A DNA stretch of 64,000 nt from Megaleporinus macrocephalus (lineage: Eukaryota; Chordata; Actinopteri; Characiformes; Anostomidae), in the NCBI GenBank assembly GCA_021613375.1, contig CM038716.1, positions 6,818,394-6,882,393 of the forward strand. The letters run 5' to 3'. The notes under the pieces were generated by a model. That model was not told the DNA's origin and did not search any database. It worked only from the letters and a program-made list of their open reading frames with translations. Position 1 is the first letter of the stretch, and every line of letters starts with the position of its first letter. Shown piece after piece: positions 1-12,880 of the stretch. The translations under genes and the position numbers were made by a program.

Positions 1-673
1 TTGTCTTACATGAATTTGAGGAATGGCAGGTCAAGCATAGTCGTACTTGAAACTCGAGGGGTTCAAGGTGCACTTTAATACAGCTAAACGCTAAACCTGG
101 ATAGCAAGCTGCTGCTACTCAGTTTGGACAGACTTTTTGTGTTTGTCTTCCCATAGATTGCCCTAATGGCTGTGAGAGAAAAAGAAAAAAGAGATTAATC
201 AAATGTTTGTTTATTTGTTTCAGTTATTCTTCAGATAAACTATTCTCTTTTTGAGTGCGCTGAAGTTCGCGTCCCTTTTGTCTGCCCTTTCCTGTCTTTT
301 CCTTTGTAGTCTCATGAACAGGTCTGTTACTACCCATACTCACCAGCACGTGCTGCAGCAGTAGCTCTCTCGTCACCTGTAGCTGAGCCTAACTGCCCAA
401 TCCATGACTCAGCCAAAGTAACAACAGCCACTCCATCTTCAGTTCCATTATATTCAGTGTTCCCATCTTGCCACATTCCTTGTTGTTCACTGTGTAACCC
501 TGTTCACAACACAAACATATTCTCACATTCTGCACTTGGGTCCTCCTCCCATACTGACCTGTGACAGTTATCAGCCTTAAAATGTTTTTTTGCTGACCTG
601 GTTACCCTGTTCCAGTCCGTTATATGGCTGGTAACTAACTATTAATCTTTAATTATTTTTCTTACTCATACAG
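1..673. other. Upstream flank, no supported gene
   Basis: I see no exon I can support here. Earlier exons of the RNF213-like gene should lie upstream of or within this stretch, but no reading frame with good splice sites and family similarity stood out. The sequence is non-repetitive to my eye, with a pyrimidine-rich run before the first recognised exon acceptor at 671-673. Confidence 0.4.
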
Positions 674-2059
674 AAAGCAGCAGAACAGAACAGCCCTATA
701 TTCCCTGTCTGTGCAACTCTGGCAGCAGTGAGACAGACTTTGCATGACATAAAATCAGCTAAAGGAAACAACTCATTGGTAAGACGCACCAATATGTAAT
801 GATATGGCAATGAATAATCACTGTACATATACACTCACCAGTTGACATGTTTTATTTGGTCCAATGTATCAAATATATTAAATATATATATATAATAACA
901 TGGAATAACATGACTGTCCCAAGCACATTTTCACAAAGTTAGATTTTGAATAAAAACAAGAAAATGAATTAATTTTCTGTTTACTCAATCATATATTGAT
1001 AACCCAGATGTCTACTTGTTAGTCTGCTTGGCTAAAAGGTCAGGCATAATATTTTGAAGCCACCCTTAACTAAAACATTTTGTCCCAAAAATGGATATCA
1101 TATGGTGTGACGCCATATTCCTTTTTTTTAAACGGGCAATTGTTTGGAGACCTTTGAGAAGTGGGGGTCCTCCTTCTTTCAGTAGGAAGAACAACTTCTC
1201 ATAAGAACACTGAAAGTTACAAAGAGAGTTATTGCTCTTCATGTTTTCAAGAAAATCAAGTATATCCAGCACTCCTGCTTCAGTTCCCTTTTGCACTTTT
1301 CTTTTGGTGTGACACATTTTACACAAAAATACCCAAATGAAATGACTTTTCAGTCAATATTACCTTTAAAACTATACTTTCATATAGTAATTAGCATGGT
1401 TTTATGATGTTAGCATAAAGGCACATAACTTAATGTCATGCTAAGTACATAAAACCTCATATGGTGTGACACAACATCATAAGGTGTGACAGGGTTTTCT
1501 TGTCACACCATGATTATTTTGTCACACTATATGATATGAACTGCATTTAAATACATAAACAATGCTCATATCATCATATAATGATACATAATTTATAGCT
1601 AATAGTTAAGTTTATTGAATATTTCATCCTTTTAACACATATTGACAGTATAGTTCATTTCAAATTTAATATCTTTACACCAACTCAATTTGGTGTATCT
1701 CTACTTCCCTACTATCTCATTTTCAAGCTGAATCCATGTTAAACTACAGCATTTTGTCACTCAAATGATTCCCTTTATTTATTTAGTTTGAGACAGATTT
1801 TAGTAGATGATGGCGTGTACAGAAATAACAAGGAACTACAGGGAGAGATTAAATGCAGATTCTGTAAGGAGAGAGGAGGCCCTGAGGAAAAGATGAACAA
1901 AGAAAATGGAAACATTTAACTTATTGATAGAGATGCAGGATGCTGAATCAAATAGCCTATACCAGTTGTACAATGAGCAATTATATTGAGACCAAGTTGA
2001 AAAGCACATTATACCTGAAAAACTTGGTAAAAAAACATACACACGCTTGCATGAGCAGT

Positions 2060-2108
<49 letters not shown>

Positions 2109-5100
2109 TCATTATTTTTTGCAGTGTGTTTCTAAAATGCCTGTATACATGATTGAATTTGATGCATCATCAGCTTGCTGTTCGATCATTGTTTTACTCA
2201 TTCTCATTTTGAAATGAATTTATGCATTAAATATATAAAGAAAGTTCAATGCTTTACTAAAGATTATTTTTAGGTTATTATTAAATTCATGTAGCTAATT
2301 TTCAGATTAAAATAAAATGTGTAACATCTAATGAATGAATGAAGTGGATTAGTTAATATCTTATAAACATTCTTCATTACGTTGAGTAGAATTCACTGTT
2401 CTTCAACAATTTTGTGATTTTGCTGTAACTGAAAATGATTTCAGTCACTTGTCAAACCAAGTTTGGTTGTTTGTTAAATGCAGGTAATACAGATTTTTTT
2501 TATACAAATGGTACCGTGTCATTTGATGTGACATTCAGAATTTTGAAAATAATTAAGGCTTTTTGGTTATTAATCATGAACTTATCAATGTGACAGATGG
2601 GAAATAGTGCCAGCAAAGGTTACAAGAATTTTGGTACTTTTATAACAAGGTATTTCCAAATTAATTTAAAGTATATTGAAGGATTACGAGTAAACATCTT
2701 CCTATGAGTGTTGATAACGTAAAATTATGCAAAAGGTAACATATTTGCATGTGAGAAATGCTATAATTTTATATAGTAATGATAAAGGGACAAATTGACT
2801 TACATTATCACATTATAGCCCTTTTTTATTTAATAAACAATAACATTTATGTCACACCATGACAGGTTTAGTCACTAAGACCGCAAACTAGTGAATAAAT
2901 GTAAATTTCAGGAATAAATCTACAAGACCACATATATATTTGGAAATATAAGAGTTGGTAGAATAAAAATGATAAAAAATATATATATAGACATTGGAGT
3001 GGACATTGAGTCCTCTTTCACAGTCACCTGACATAATGATGGAGCAGCTGCTTCAGCTAAAAGGATCAGAATTCTGAAAAACAGCTCAAACTGAGCTACT
3101 AACTAAATTGTAGCTTAAGTGAAAGCAATTAAATGGCTGTCAAGTGTTAGCATTTCTATGTTCAAAGAATCAGAGCTCATATGCATTTAAAGACATTCAG
3201 TCCGCTACTTATTATGAATATCTACTAATAATTTGTACTTCTTTTTGTTATTTTTCTCAGATAGCACAGGTGGAAATGGTGTCAAAGGGCAGCAAAAACT
3301 GGCAAAACATGTCAGCAATTTGTAAGAATGTGATGGAGGACAGACTCTGTAAAGTCTCAAAGGAGCTCCGCCTCTCTCATGACTCCAGTCTATATTCAGT
3401 TGTTCTCCATACTGTTATTGTGGTAAACCATTCTATGTCTCCAGAGATGAAACTACTAAAGACAATCTGTTCTCAGCCAGGAAAAATGAAGGTACTTTTA
3501 CTGCATTCAAACCACCAATTCACTGTAGAAATGGTAGATAAGGTAATATATATGTATAGTAATTAGGATCTGGTAATGGTAAGGTTCCCTTAAAACAATG
3601 CCTCAGTTTAGGTTGGGTACAGGGCTGGGCAATATGGCCCAAAAATAATATCTCTGTATTTTTTAGCTGAATGGCGATATACGATATATATCTCGATATT
3701 TTTTCTTTCCATACGATGATAACAAAAATGCCTTCTGCGTGTCACACAGGCACTTCTGACTAGGGCTGGGTATCGTTTGCAAATTTTCAATACCGATACG
3801 ATACTTTGAATTCGAAATTCAAAATGATACCTTTTTTCTAATTTAAAACAAAAAATACCAAAATGTATGTATTTATTTAACAGATAACATGAGTAATCTC
3901 AGTCTCATACTGTCACCATAAGAGGCTATCTTTTATTTTTTATTTGAATCTTGTTCAAACAATGAGCATCCTTGTGCTGCTTTATTAAGAACAAAACATT
4001 AGCATTACTTATGCTTAAACTGTAAAACTATGCAAACCTTTATACTGTAAATATAACAATAAAATTGGTTACTGCTCTGTGGTATTAATCCCTTCTCTCA
4101 ACCGACATCCTCAGCTTTTCTGCTACAGTGAAAGGGGCTGTTTCTCTGTGAAATCGATACCCAAGTAGCTGTTAATGTCATACTTACAAAACACAAGCGA
4201 TACCTAACAACATTACAGGCAAGTTCATATGGTGAATGAATTTTAGCCATCTTGCTAGCTAACTAGCTAATACGTGCTGGTATTGTGCTAATGTTAGCTG
4301 AATCATAACTGCCATTCAGCGCTAACAGACGGCGCAGTGTGTTAGTTTCTCTGGCGAAGCAAGAAAGAAGCACAGTAAACTGTTAACTTGCCAGATGATA
4401 TTTTACGTGTGAGTGGGTGGGGGAGGGGTGAGTTTTGTGTGGGAGAGAGGTGGGGCAGAGTGAGGTTGAGACAGGTGAACTGGTGGATCTACAAGTATAA
4501 TGGCAGCGCAACACAGACTATATCGATGTAAACGATTTTGTTTCTTCACTTATGCTGGTGATTGAATGATATAATGATAATTTAGGTATGATGACTGATC
4601 TAGAATCACTAAATTAAGTGTTAATTTCTATTTCATCTATTTTGTGATTAAACAATGTCAACATGAATTTAAAATAAAGTACAATTTTGGTAAAAATGAA
4701 TTAAGCACTAATTAAAGCAGGAGCTTAATATTTAGGTATTAATTTTCTCTAGTAAAGAATGAGGAAAATGATATAACGTGGACCCAAAAATGATTTTTTG
4801 GCTGACAAGTATGTTTAAAACTTACAGAAAACATTCATTCCGACAATGCCTGACATTCAACAAGAGATGGAGATATTGAAAAAAACAGGTTCAACTGAAA
4901 CATTTTGGAGTAAGTCTTTCTTTTATTTAAAGCATGCCCTACATGTATTATGAAATATATTTCCTGACATTGTCCTGCAGTTAGTTTCTCATTGCAGCCC
5001 TGCCATGTACACTATTGTTGTTCAGTGTTCTCATAATAATGGAATTATGAACATTAGCATTAGCTGCTCTGAGAGTTACTTTGGGTTCCTTCGTGGCCTT

Positions 5101-8100
5101 GTAGACTATTACACGCTTTGCTCTTGGAGTGATCTTGGATAATGATAGTCTTGAATTTCCTTAAATTGTACACAACCTGCCAGTCTTTATGCTTCTGGTA
5201 CTCCTCCCCAAACGAGCTAGACCTGCCTGTAATCTACAGAGGAGCACACAGCAGGTGCCTCTCCATCACCACTATACAAAACTGAATTATGCTTTCCAAG
5301 CATCCAGCCAACTTGTGGAAAATGTTATTTTATTTTATTTTTTATCACATTTACATGATTATAAATCAATTATCTTTTCTGAAATGAATATCCAGATATG
5401 TCTTCTTCATCGGCTTAAGAAAATGTCCCTCAAAAATGAAAGAATGTCTTTAGATGTTGGTGCTGAGGAAACGCAGCTGCTCAAACTAACCAGAGACAAA
5501 ACATTACTTTATATGCCTTATATATTGTGAACTATTGTTTTACTTGGCAATGAAAACAAATATTTGTATTTTACTTTTGTGTGCACCAGAGTGCCAATGT
5601 GGTGAAGCAGTCTTGATTGAAAATGTATGTACAGTTTAATTCTTGAATATAAATACAGTCATACTATTTTAGTATGTTTGTAGATTTTAGACTGAGATTT
5701 ATCCTCTACTGTTCATGTAGTGTGGGAGACCAATGGTTGTTGCAGTTTGCCCACAGTGCAGAAGACAGATTGGGGGAAATTATCATGTTCCAGTTCCTGG
5801 CTTCACTAAGATGCAGTATGTGTCATTACACTTGTCTTTTTTATGGTATTATAAAATAATCAAAATACACAGTGCTATGCAAATGTTTTAGCCACTTGGG
5901 GATATTATTATATTTAACAAGCAATTTTCTATTCGCTCAGCAAAACACTCTTTAGATGAAATATAAAAATAGTATTTATACAGTAAGTGGTGGTTTTTTA
6001 CATATTTACATAGTGTTTATTTAACTATTTCACTCTTGCTGGTGAAGGATTTAAATACATTTAGACATAATTCATACATATTTATGCTACTTTGTATTGT
6101 ATTTATAATTATTTACATCTGTTCTAATGATATCTGGATTTTCTTACTGGTGAAAAATACACTTATTGCTAAGATAAAGGCTTTTAAACAATCAGCTTAG
6201 GTGTCTTACAACCTTTACACAGTAGTGTATTCTTTTTATTGTAACATATACTGTCATTACTGGAATTGACCTTAGTTAAACGCTTATATCCCTACAATAA
6301 TATCACAATATTTTATGGTATTTTTGCAATAACAATACTCTTGGCGATATGACAAAAATTGAATAAAAAAAAAAAGAATACACTACTGCAACAAAATGAA
6401 AATTAAATTTTATTATTGCATACAATATGATATTAAAAAATACAAAAACTTTCATCAGATTGTAACAGAAGTTAATGATCCAGAATGTCATTATACTAAA
6501 TAATGCACTCCATATATTAATATCTCCATATATCCAGGACTGAAGTAAAATGAATGATACTGGACAGATAAAATCTGTGTCTAGTAGATATATAATGGGA
6601 AATGAGAAAAGCGTGAATTTTTCTTTTGCTAAAACAGTAAAAAAGTAGTACCCTGATGCGATAATTAGGGATGGGTGATATGGTGCGATATTTTAGGGTA
6701 TAATATCGTTCATGATATTCAAAAATGCTGGCGATATTATTGTGTACGATACGATATGGCACACCCCTACGTCTGCATTTTTTCTGTCTTTTTCTCAAAA
6801 TGAAGGATAACTGATGATCAAATGGGTTACATTTTGGGAGATGCCAGCAAACGTAGCATCCCAGGCTGTGAAAGAAATTTGTCTGGAGCCTCTCTGTGCC
6901 TTGTTCGAGCACTCATACACTCCTGTCTGCTCTGGGGAGCGATTGACAATCGTCAGGTACTGAAACAATATTAAGATCAGAACAATGTTCCATATCTAAC
7001 CTCAGCGAAAATTAGTGTCCTGGATAAGCAGCCTAATCCTGGAGATTAAATGGAGATGTTCTTTGAAAAGGAAATGCGAGATCAGGCTCAAGCCTAGTCT
7101 GGAAAAACAACCCTTAAAGTGTTTGATCTATTTATTTTTTATATAAAAAAATAAAGATTTTATGCATCGTGACCCTGATATGACCCATATACATGTAATA
7201 AATGTATTACAATGATAAGTGCAGTGTACAATTTTGAATTTTCTTTTTGCTATTAGGCCACCGAAGATCTTTCAGCTGTTTCAGGTTGTGATGTTGGGAA
7301 GTTTTTCTGTGACCATCTTCAAAAGGACATTGAGTTGCTTGGGGAGGCTCTGGGAAAGAACACTGAAAATGCTGAAATTGCTATTCACATGTTTCTCCGC
7401 AATATTATTGAAAGTCCCTCAGGTACCATATACATAAAAAAAAAAAAAGTTTTGTTTAACACTAAGTTATACTGGTTTTCTGACCCTGATTTCATTGTTA
7501 TTAATTAAATAGGGAAACACAATTTGTTGCATAAAAAAAACTGTAACCTGTCAGCATTCTGTGTAGTTTACCTTTCCCAAAGTTTTTATGATCACAAGAA
7601 TTCTTACTATCCAGCATTTCTATCTCTGTTTTGATTAATTTTTATCGATATTATGAATATTTATGGTCAGAATTCATATTTAGGAGTTTTAAGATAATGG
7701 CTTATTTAAGAGGCTAAACCATCTTTATACTTCCACAGCCTGTGGTGCACTCGACTTTGAAGCAACTGAAACCAGGCACAAAAGAAATGAGTGGGAAAAC
7801 ATAATGCAGGCCAAAACAACAACATTCTTTAAGGTACAATATTTCCACATTACCTGTTCACCTAAATCATGCCCCTGAGTACGCCAATTTAAAGTGAAAC
7901 ATGTGGTTTTCTTAAATTGTATGTATGTACTAAATAGGAATTGTTGAAATTATGCTAGCTGTCATGTTTACCATTGTTAGCTGAATACATTTTCTGATTA
8001 TGTCAAAACTTTATGTGTCTATTGTGTAGGCTGCATAAAAAAAATACTTGTTTCGCACTACTCACTTTCCTGTGTACTACAGATGAGCAAGTTGCGCATT

Positions 8101-11100
8101 TGATATTTTAATAGTATTAACTATTGAAATAAATAAAAACATTTTTTTACATAGAATTTTGAAAAAAATCTCTCTGAAATGCACAACCACATTCTGAAAT
8201 GCGGTGGAGCAAACCCTCTGGTAAACATTGTGTATAACGAGGTGCCTAAAGTTGAAGGTCTGTCCACAACTGGCCCTTACAACTGCCCACTGATGTGGAG
8301 GTATGAACGGAAAATGACCATTCAGCATCTGACCCATTTGCTCGAGCAGGATAGTATTTCACAGCAATACCCAGTGCTTTTGGACCTTCTGAGAAAGGTT
8401 AGCAAATTCATCCACACACTCCTGTGTGTTATACTTGCAGTGCAACATTAATAAAAAGAATATTATTCATATAATATTATTATGATATCATTAATAACAA
8501 TGTACTAACAGTGTAATAGCCATATAATAGCCATGAAATAACTATACAATTTTGCAATATATGTGCATTTTGGATGTTTACAGCATGGCCAGATTCAGGA
8601 CATCAAACATCTCCCTCAATTCCTAAGTCTTCAACAGAAGCTCATACACCACTTCCACTATGTTGATTCATCCGAGTGGAAAGATTTGTCATTTGAGGAG
8701 TTTCTGACAAAAGCCCCACGAGGTAAATGACATTTTGTAGAGTTATGTATGTTTTAAAACTTAAATTGTCATTGATTTACTTTTTTTATTTATCTTAAAC
8801 ATTCAGGTGCTAAATATCTGTGTCCAATTAGCCTTATTATACCATTCTTGGCATACCATAGCTTGGCAAACAAATAAAGATAAGAACCTTGAAAACTTTA
8901 CATTACAAAATGGTAATTGAACACGAACGTGAATGTTTATTACAGGACAAAATATTTATCCACTACCAAATACCACATGAAAAGAAACAAAGAATAATTT
9001 TTTTTTAAAGATCTAAATGGCAGTGTTTAGTCAAGTTGAATGCATTACAGCATCTCTTTCTTTAATTAAGGCTCCAAATATGAGTTTTATTGTATTTTTA
9101 GGTAAATAATCACGAAGTTAGGCTTCATGCTAAAATTCCCTTTTCATTGGTTTGACGCAGTTTTATGTACATTAAAAAGTAACATTTTTTAATGAATGGT
9201 CGGCACAGTGGGTAGTGCTGTCGCCTCACATCAAGACGAGACGGGTTAGATTCTGTATGGAGTTTGTATGTTCTCCCCATGTCTCTGTGGGTTTCGTCTG
9301 GGTGCTCCAGTTTGGTCCCACAGTCTAAAGACATGCAGTCAGGCAAAGTGGAGATGCTAAACTGTCCCCCTAGATGTTTGTCTGTCTGTTTACCCTGTGA
9401 TGTACTGGCAGCCAGTCCAGGGTGTCCGTGCCCAATGAGAGCTGGGATAGAGCCCCAGCACCACCCCTCCCCATACTGCCCCGCAATCTCACAAACACAC
9501 ACACACACATAACCCAGTATAAATAGTTTACAAAATTAATTCCCAACCATCTAAAATCTAAACCAGCTTTCTTGATTATTTGCTTATATACATTTACATA
9601 TCACAACGATACATTCAGTTATGTGCAAGGATTTGTTGTATATGCATAGAAAAGTATGTAGGTTTTAAGTGTTTTAGGGAATCTAGCACCATTAATAACA
9701 ATCAAATTATTTGCCATGAAAATTTTATTATGTTTTTTTCAAATGTATTCTTATTTCAGCTGATGTCCCTTTGCTTCGAGAGTATACTAATGTGCTGATA
9801 AACATCTGGGAAAAAGTTAAACACTCAAACTGTAAGTTTCACTTTTACATGCATTTTTTTCACTGTTAGCAAAAAGATGTATTTCAAATCATTTTCATCA
9901 TTGTGAATGAGGATGGCACTGAGATCATTGATTACAACTTCAAAACTCTTGAGAAACAAGTGATTAATCGCTTTGTGCAAAAAACAGGTCATATAGGCTG
10001 AAAAGAGTACAACAAAAAAATCCCCTGACTCTAAGCAGCATCCTTTAACAAATCCTTGCACTGCATGTATATTTTACAAGCTTACAATACTGTGTAAAAG
10101 TCTGAGGCACCTAAGCTGATTGTTTAAAAGCCTTTATCTTAACTGTAAGTTTTACTTCTACAAGATACAAAAAGATGTATTTCAAATCATTTTCTGTTTG
10201 GCAGACTTGGACATTCCTAATGACTTGAAGGAAAAGGACAGGAACAACATCATGATCACTGACCTTTTGCCTTTGGGAAACCCACAAACAGTGATGCGAA
10301 TAGTGACACATTATCTGGCTAAATTGCAAAATGACTGCATCAACAGGGCTAGGATAAGGCAGTATGGGTGAGTTGTTTTTCCTTCTTTTAATTTGATAGC
10401 AGTGATTTCAAACTTGAATGGTGTATATAATTAATAAAATCGCATATTTAACACATGTTATACTTTTGTAGGGAGACTGAGTCTGAAAATCTTAAACCTT
10501 CACACGTGATTACCTGTGACTTGGAGGAAGACTTCCTTCCTATCGCCATCTCCAACATGGGATACACTGTGAATGAGGATGGCACTGAGACCATTGATTA
10601 CAACTTCAAAACTCTTGAGAAACAACTGATTAATCGCTTTGTCAGTGAAAAACCTCACATTAACCTCACGGTATGTTCCTTTTACATTTCCTAGCAAAAG
10701 ATTACAAATGTATCTGATTAACTGGACAGTTTGACAGTAATTGAGCAATGAATATAATTCAGATGTGCTGTAGTTGAGCTGTGTATATCTGCTGTACCAT
10801 TATATCAGACTCTGCCAGTTATGGAACGCAACCCTGTGAAGAACATGCAGTCTTTCTTCTCAAGCGTGAAAGATAAGCTGGTACAAACAGTCATTTTTAT
10901 ACTTTTTCAATTATTTTCACAGCTTATATATTCAAAAAGTACATCACTGAATACACACATTTGTTCTATGTGCAGGTACCTTTGAGCATCCAGGATAAGA
11001 ACTACATAATGAAAGAAATGCGATTCATCAATGAAATATCTGCTGCACTGTCCACCCTTAAAATAGCCATTGGCTTCTTGGAAATATCTTTCAGTTCTAC

Positions 11101-12289
11101 AGACATGCTTTTGGTGAAGTTCATGAAACATGAACTGAGAATGGTGGACAGGTCAAAGCACCTTGAGCTTCCGGTATGACAGCTTTCTAAAACGCTGTGG
11201 CGCTAATGTTCTTTTTTACACTCTTTTAAAGGTGCCAAAAAGGGTTCTTTTTACAATCAGAGATGGATAAATGTAGAGAATCTTTCTGAAGGTTAAAGAA
11301 CCTCCACATAATGGAAAGGTTTCAGGAAGAACCTTTAAACTGCTATTGAGCCTTTACATTATGTGAAGTTTCTTGAACTCTTGAAAAGGTTCTTCATACT
11401 AATAAATCCCTCTTCAAAGATGGTTCTTTAGGGAACCAAAAGTGGCTCTTCTATTGCTCCATTGTTTTGTGTTGACAGAAGTTATAGCCTCAATAATGAC
11501 TTTTAGGTTTTGAAGACATGCCGGGTAAAGCACATCGAGTCTCTCTGGGAGGTTTTGTGCACCAGACGTTCAGTTCTACTCACTGAGATGAACCAAGTAT
11601 GTGATTAAGGCACAAAGAAAAAGAGAAAATGAATAGAAAATCTTAATTTATTGAAACCTAATGATATATGAAAATGTCGTGGACAGTATTACTATTGTTG
11701 CTGTTACTATTGTTGTTTTTTCCAGTTTCAGTCCTATTATAGTAATATTTAATAGATATTTAGCCAGAAATCTTCTCTTATTTATTATTTTTTTATGCTT
11801 AAATTAAATTAAAAAAGTAACAAAAGTTCTTTTTATTGACCTGGGCATTTTCTGCATTAGGAACCTTTCTACATGATCAACGAAGGCTTCCGTAAGGGTT
11901 TCAGAAAGGAAGAACTATACAATGTTAATGCAGCCCTGGGCAGAATTCGAAACATGGACCTCTTCATCACCGAGCTGCATAATTTCATCATGAATATCGA
12001 GACCAAAGAGATGAAGTCATTCTGGGAGTAAGTACTGTTTTCATGCTATATGACCTATACCGTTTTATAGTTCAATGGAATACTATCTTATGCAGTAACG
12101 TATGTTTTGACTTACAATTCTCTCATTTCTTTTACTAGCATCCAAGGGACTTTTGAAGAATTTTTGAAATATGACAAGGGCCTAGATGACAACAGTGTAA
12201 ATAGCCTTTTGGAGCATCTATATGAAGACCTGAAAATGACACATGTGACGTCCTTATGGAAACTCGCTGTGCAAAAAACAGGTCAATAA
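674..12289 (+). CDS. rnf213-like: RNF213-like E3 ubiquitin ligase, C-terminal part (18 exons)
   Basis: This is the C-terminal end of a giant RNF213-type (mysterin) ubiquitin ligase, a cytosolic AAA+ protein involved in antimicrobial ubiquitylation. Exons are 674-778, 3261-3491, 4828-4909, 5590-5624, 5721-5815, 6806-6956, 7257-7422, 7739-7833, 8155-8397, 8584-8722, 9760-9831, 10205-10367, 10472-10670, 10809-10880, 10976-11173, 11507-11596, 11861-12027 and 12139-12289. All junctions use AG/GT and every phase matches, giving 817 residues and a TAA at 12287. Family landmarks are a TMP motif before the zinc finger, CGRPM, a GYILG motif, LCLVRALIH, and a C-terminus of the form SLWKLAV that parallels the end of human RNF213. 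The AAA+ and RING parts would lie upstream of the window. The open, phase-consistent frame argues for a working gene, although the RZ finger lacks a usual histidine. Fish carry several RNF213 paralogues and I cannot say which this is. Confidence 0.88.
1809..1897 (+). pseudogene. Fragment of a repeat-encoded protein (YRERLNAD motif)
   Basis: A short frame in the first large intron encodes an ATG followed by a charged stretch with YRERLNADSVRREE and then a stop at about 1895. Charged peptides of this form (YRxRxxADPERR) occur in unnamed proteins repeated in fish genomes, probably of transposon origin. It is only about 28 codons, with no splice context and no continuation, so I take it as a relic. 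The flanking DNA (1090-1530, 2850) repeats a short GGTGTGAC motif in both orientations. Confidence 0.35.
2066..2105. repeat. (CA)n microsatellite
   Basis: About 20 CA dinucleotides in an intron of the RNF213-like gene. Peptides of alternating Thr/His or Cys/Val in overlapping frames come only from this repeat. Confidence 0.97.
3615..4545. mobile_element. Nested small non-autonomous elements in intron
   Basis: Two fish-type short interspersed elements follow one another. The first starts near 3620 with GGGCTGGGCAATATGG and is rich in CGATAT words. The second starts near 3762 with AGGGCTGGGTATCG and is rich in GATACGATAC words. Such termini are common on small non-autonomous elements in fish genomes. 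The end point is uncertain, and I see no coding sequence or exon here. Confidence 0.5.
4828..5815 (+). CDS. RZ-type zinc finger exons of the RNF213-like gene
   Basis: Three small exons (4828-4909, 5590-5624, 5721-5815) encode the RZ finger region. The peptide reads WKCQCGEA...ENCGRPM...CPQC...IGG. In RNF213 proteins as I know them the first cysteine is followed four residues later by histidine (C-P-N-G-H) before CGRPM. Aligned backwards from CGRPM, the first cysteine and the glycine are kept but the histidine position is glutamate (GAA). The 35-base exon 5590-5624 is very short, but its phase fits exactly on both sides. Altered zinc binding or ligase activity is inference. Confidence 0.75.
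5869..6230. mobile_element. MITE-like element, copy 1 (inverted relative to 12.4 kb)
   Basis: The termini are imperfect inverted repeats: ACAGTGCTATGCAAATG on the left and the complement of a GTGTAAAGG-type end on the right. The inner part, including AACAATCAGCTTAGGTG and the stretch with TTACTGGTGAAAAATAC, is the reverse complement of sequence at 12.40-12.50 kb. No protein is encoded. It lies in the intron after the CGRPM exon. Confidence 0.65.
6665..6775. mobile_element. Short element with inverted ends
   Basis: A roughly 110 bp unit begins GGGATGGGTGATATGG and ends with ATATGGCACACCCCT, an imperfect inverted terminal repeat, with CGATAT-type words inside. It resembles the GGGCTGGGCAATATGG element at 3.6 kb. 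It lies just upstream of the exon at 6806. Confidence 0.5.
9197..9506 (+). mobile_element. tRNA-derived SINE-like element
   Basis: The unit starts GGTCGGCACAGTGGGTAG, has a degenerate promoter-like GGGTTAGATTCTG box, then the widely shared fish SINE body (GTATGTTCTCCCCATGT, ACAGTCTAAAGACATGCAG, GAGCCCCAGCA) and ends in a CA-rich tail at 9489-9506. Related shorter copies in the opposite orientation lie near 19.8, 33.2 and 46.7 kb. It sits in an intron of the RNF213-like gene. The family name is not certain. Confidence 0.7.
9832..10204 (+). other. Intron carrying a chimeric copy of two later exons
   Basis: Bases 9902-9976 copy 10568-10642 (part of the exon at 10472-10670) with about two differences. 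At 9977 the sequence switches to a copy of 12271 onward (end of the terminal exon plus 3' flank) running to about 10135, missing about 23 bases after GCAAAAAACAGGTCA. Flanking intron DNA is also doubled: the run with AAAAAGATGTATTTCAAATC appears before (about 9872) and after (about 10168). Repair by template switching or ectopic conversion would explain this. It is not an exon of the gene. Confidence 0.8.
11210..11460. repeat. AAAGAACC/GGTTCTTT repeat in intron
   Basis: The intron between exons ending 11173 and starting 11507 holds many alternating GGTTCTTT and AAGAACC words, including GGTTCTTTAGGGAACC. This is a common fish intronic repeat type with foldback potential. No coding sequence. 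Confidence 0.6.
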
Positions 12290-12400
12290 TGGCTCAAAGT
12301 GGCAGTTCATATAGGCTGAAAAGAGCACAACAAAAAAACCCCTGACTCTAAGCAGCATTCTTTCACAAATCTTTGCACTGCCTGTATATTTTACAAGCTT

Positions 12401-12880
12401 ACAATACTGTGTAAAAGTCTGAGGCACCTAAACTGATTGTTTAAAAGCCTTTTTCTTAGTAATAAATGTATTTTCACCAGTAAGAACACCAAATATCATT
12501 AGAACAGACACAAATAAGCATAATATTCTGAAAGAAGTAGATCCTATCTTGTGCACCAGTTTGAAGGAACTGTAGTTCCAGATTTCTCTATGTTCCAGAC
12601 ACTCTATGAATGTATTCAGTTCCTTCAGCAGCAAACTTGATTTATCTTAATTAAGTACTGTGTAGCCAAAGCAGGTATTAGCTGATAACTGCAAATAATA
12701 CTGGGTTGTTTTCACAAGCTTAAAAAGGGTTAAATAAACACATTAAAATATGTAAAAGCATTACTTACTGTATTTATACTATTTGAATATATATGACCAT
12801 ATAAAACCTTCCTGTGAGCAAAAAATTGCTTTTTAAATACAACAATGTCCCCAAGTGTCTAAAACTTCTTTACAGTACTG
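12401..12880. mobile_element. MITE-like element, copy 2, next to the RNF213-like stop
   Basis: Left end ACAATACTGTGTAAAAGTC and right end AAAACTTCTTTACAGTACTG form imperfect inverted repeats about 480 bp apart. The first 60 bases also occur inside the intron copy at 10.08-10.14 kb, and the inverse of the left half is at 6.1-6.2 kb. It begins about 110 bases after the gene's stop, so it probably forms part of the 3' flank or UTR. Confidence 0.7.

Noticed and set aside
1066..1326. 86-codon minus-strand frame
   Set aside because: No recognised domain; lies in a repeat-bearing intron of the plus-strand gene.
9900..9990. Extra exon of the RNF213-like gene
   Set aside because: It is a duplicated fragment of later exons; phases do not fit the neighbouring exons, which already join in frame without it.
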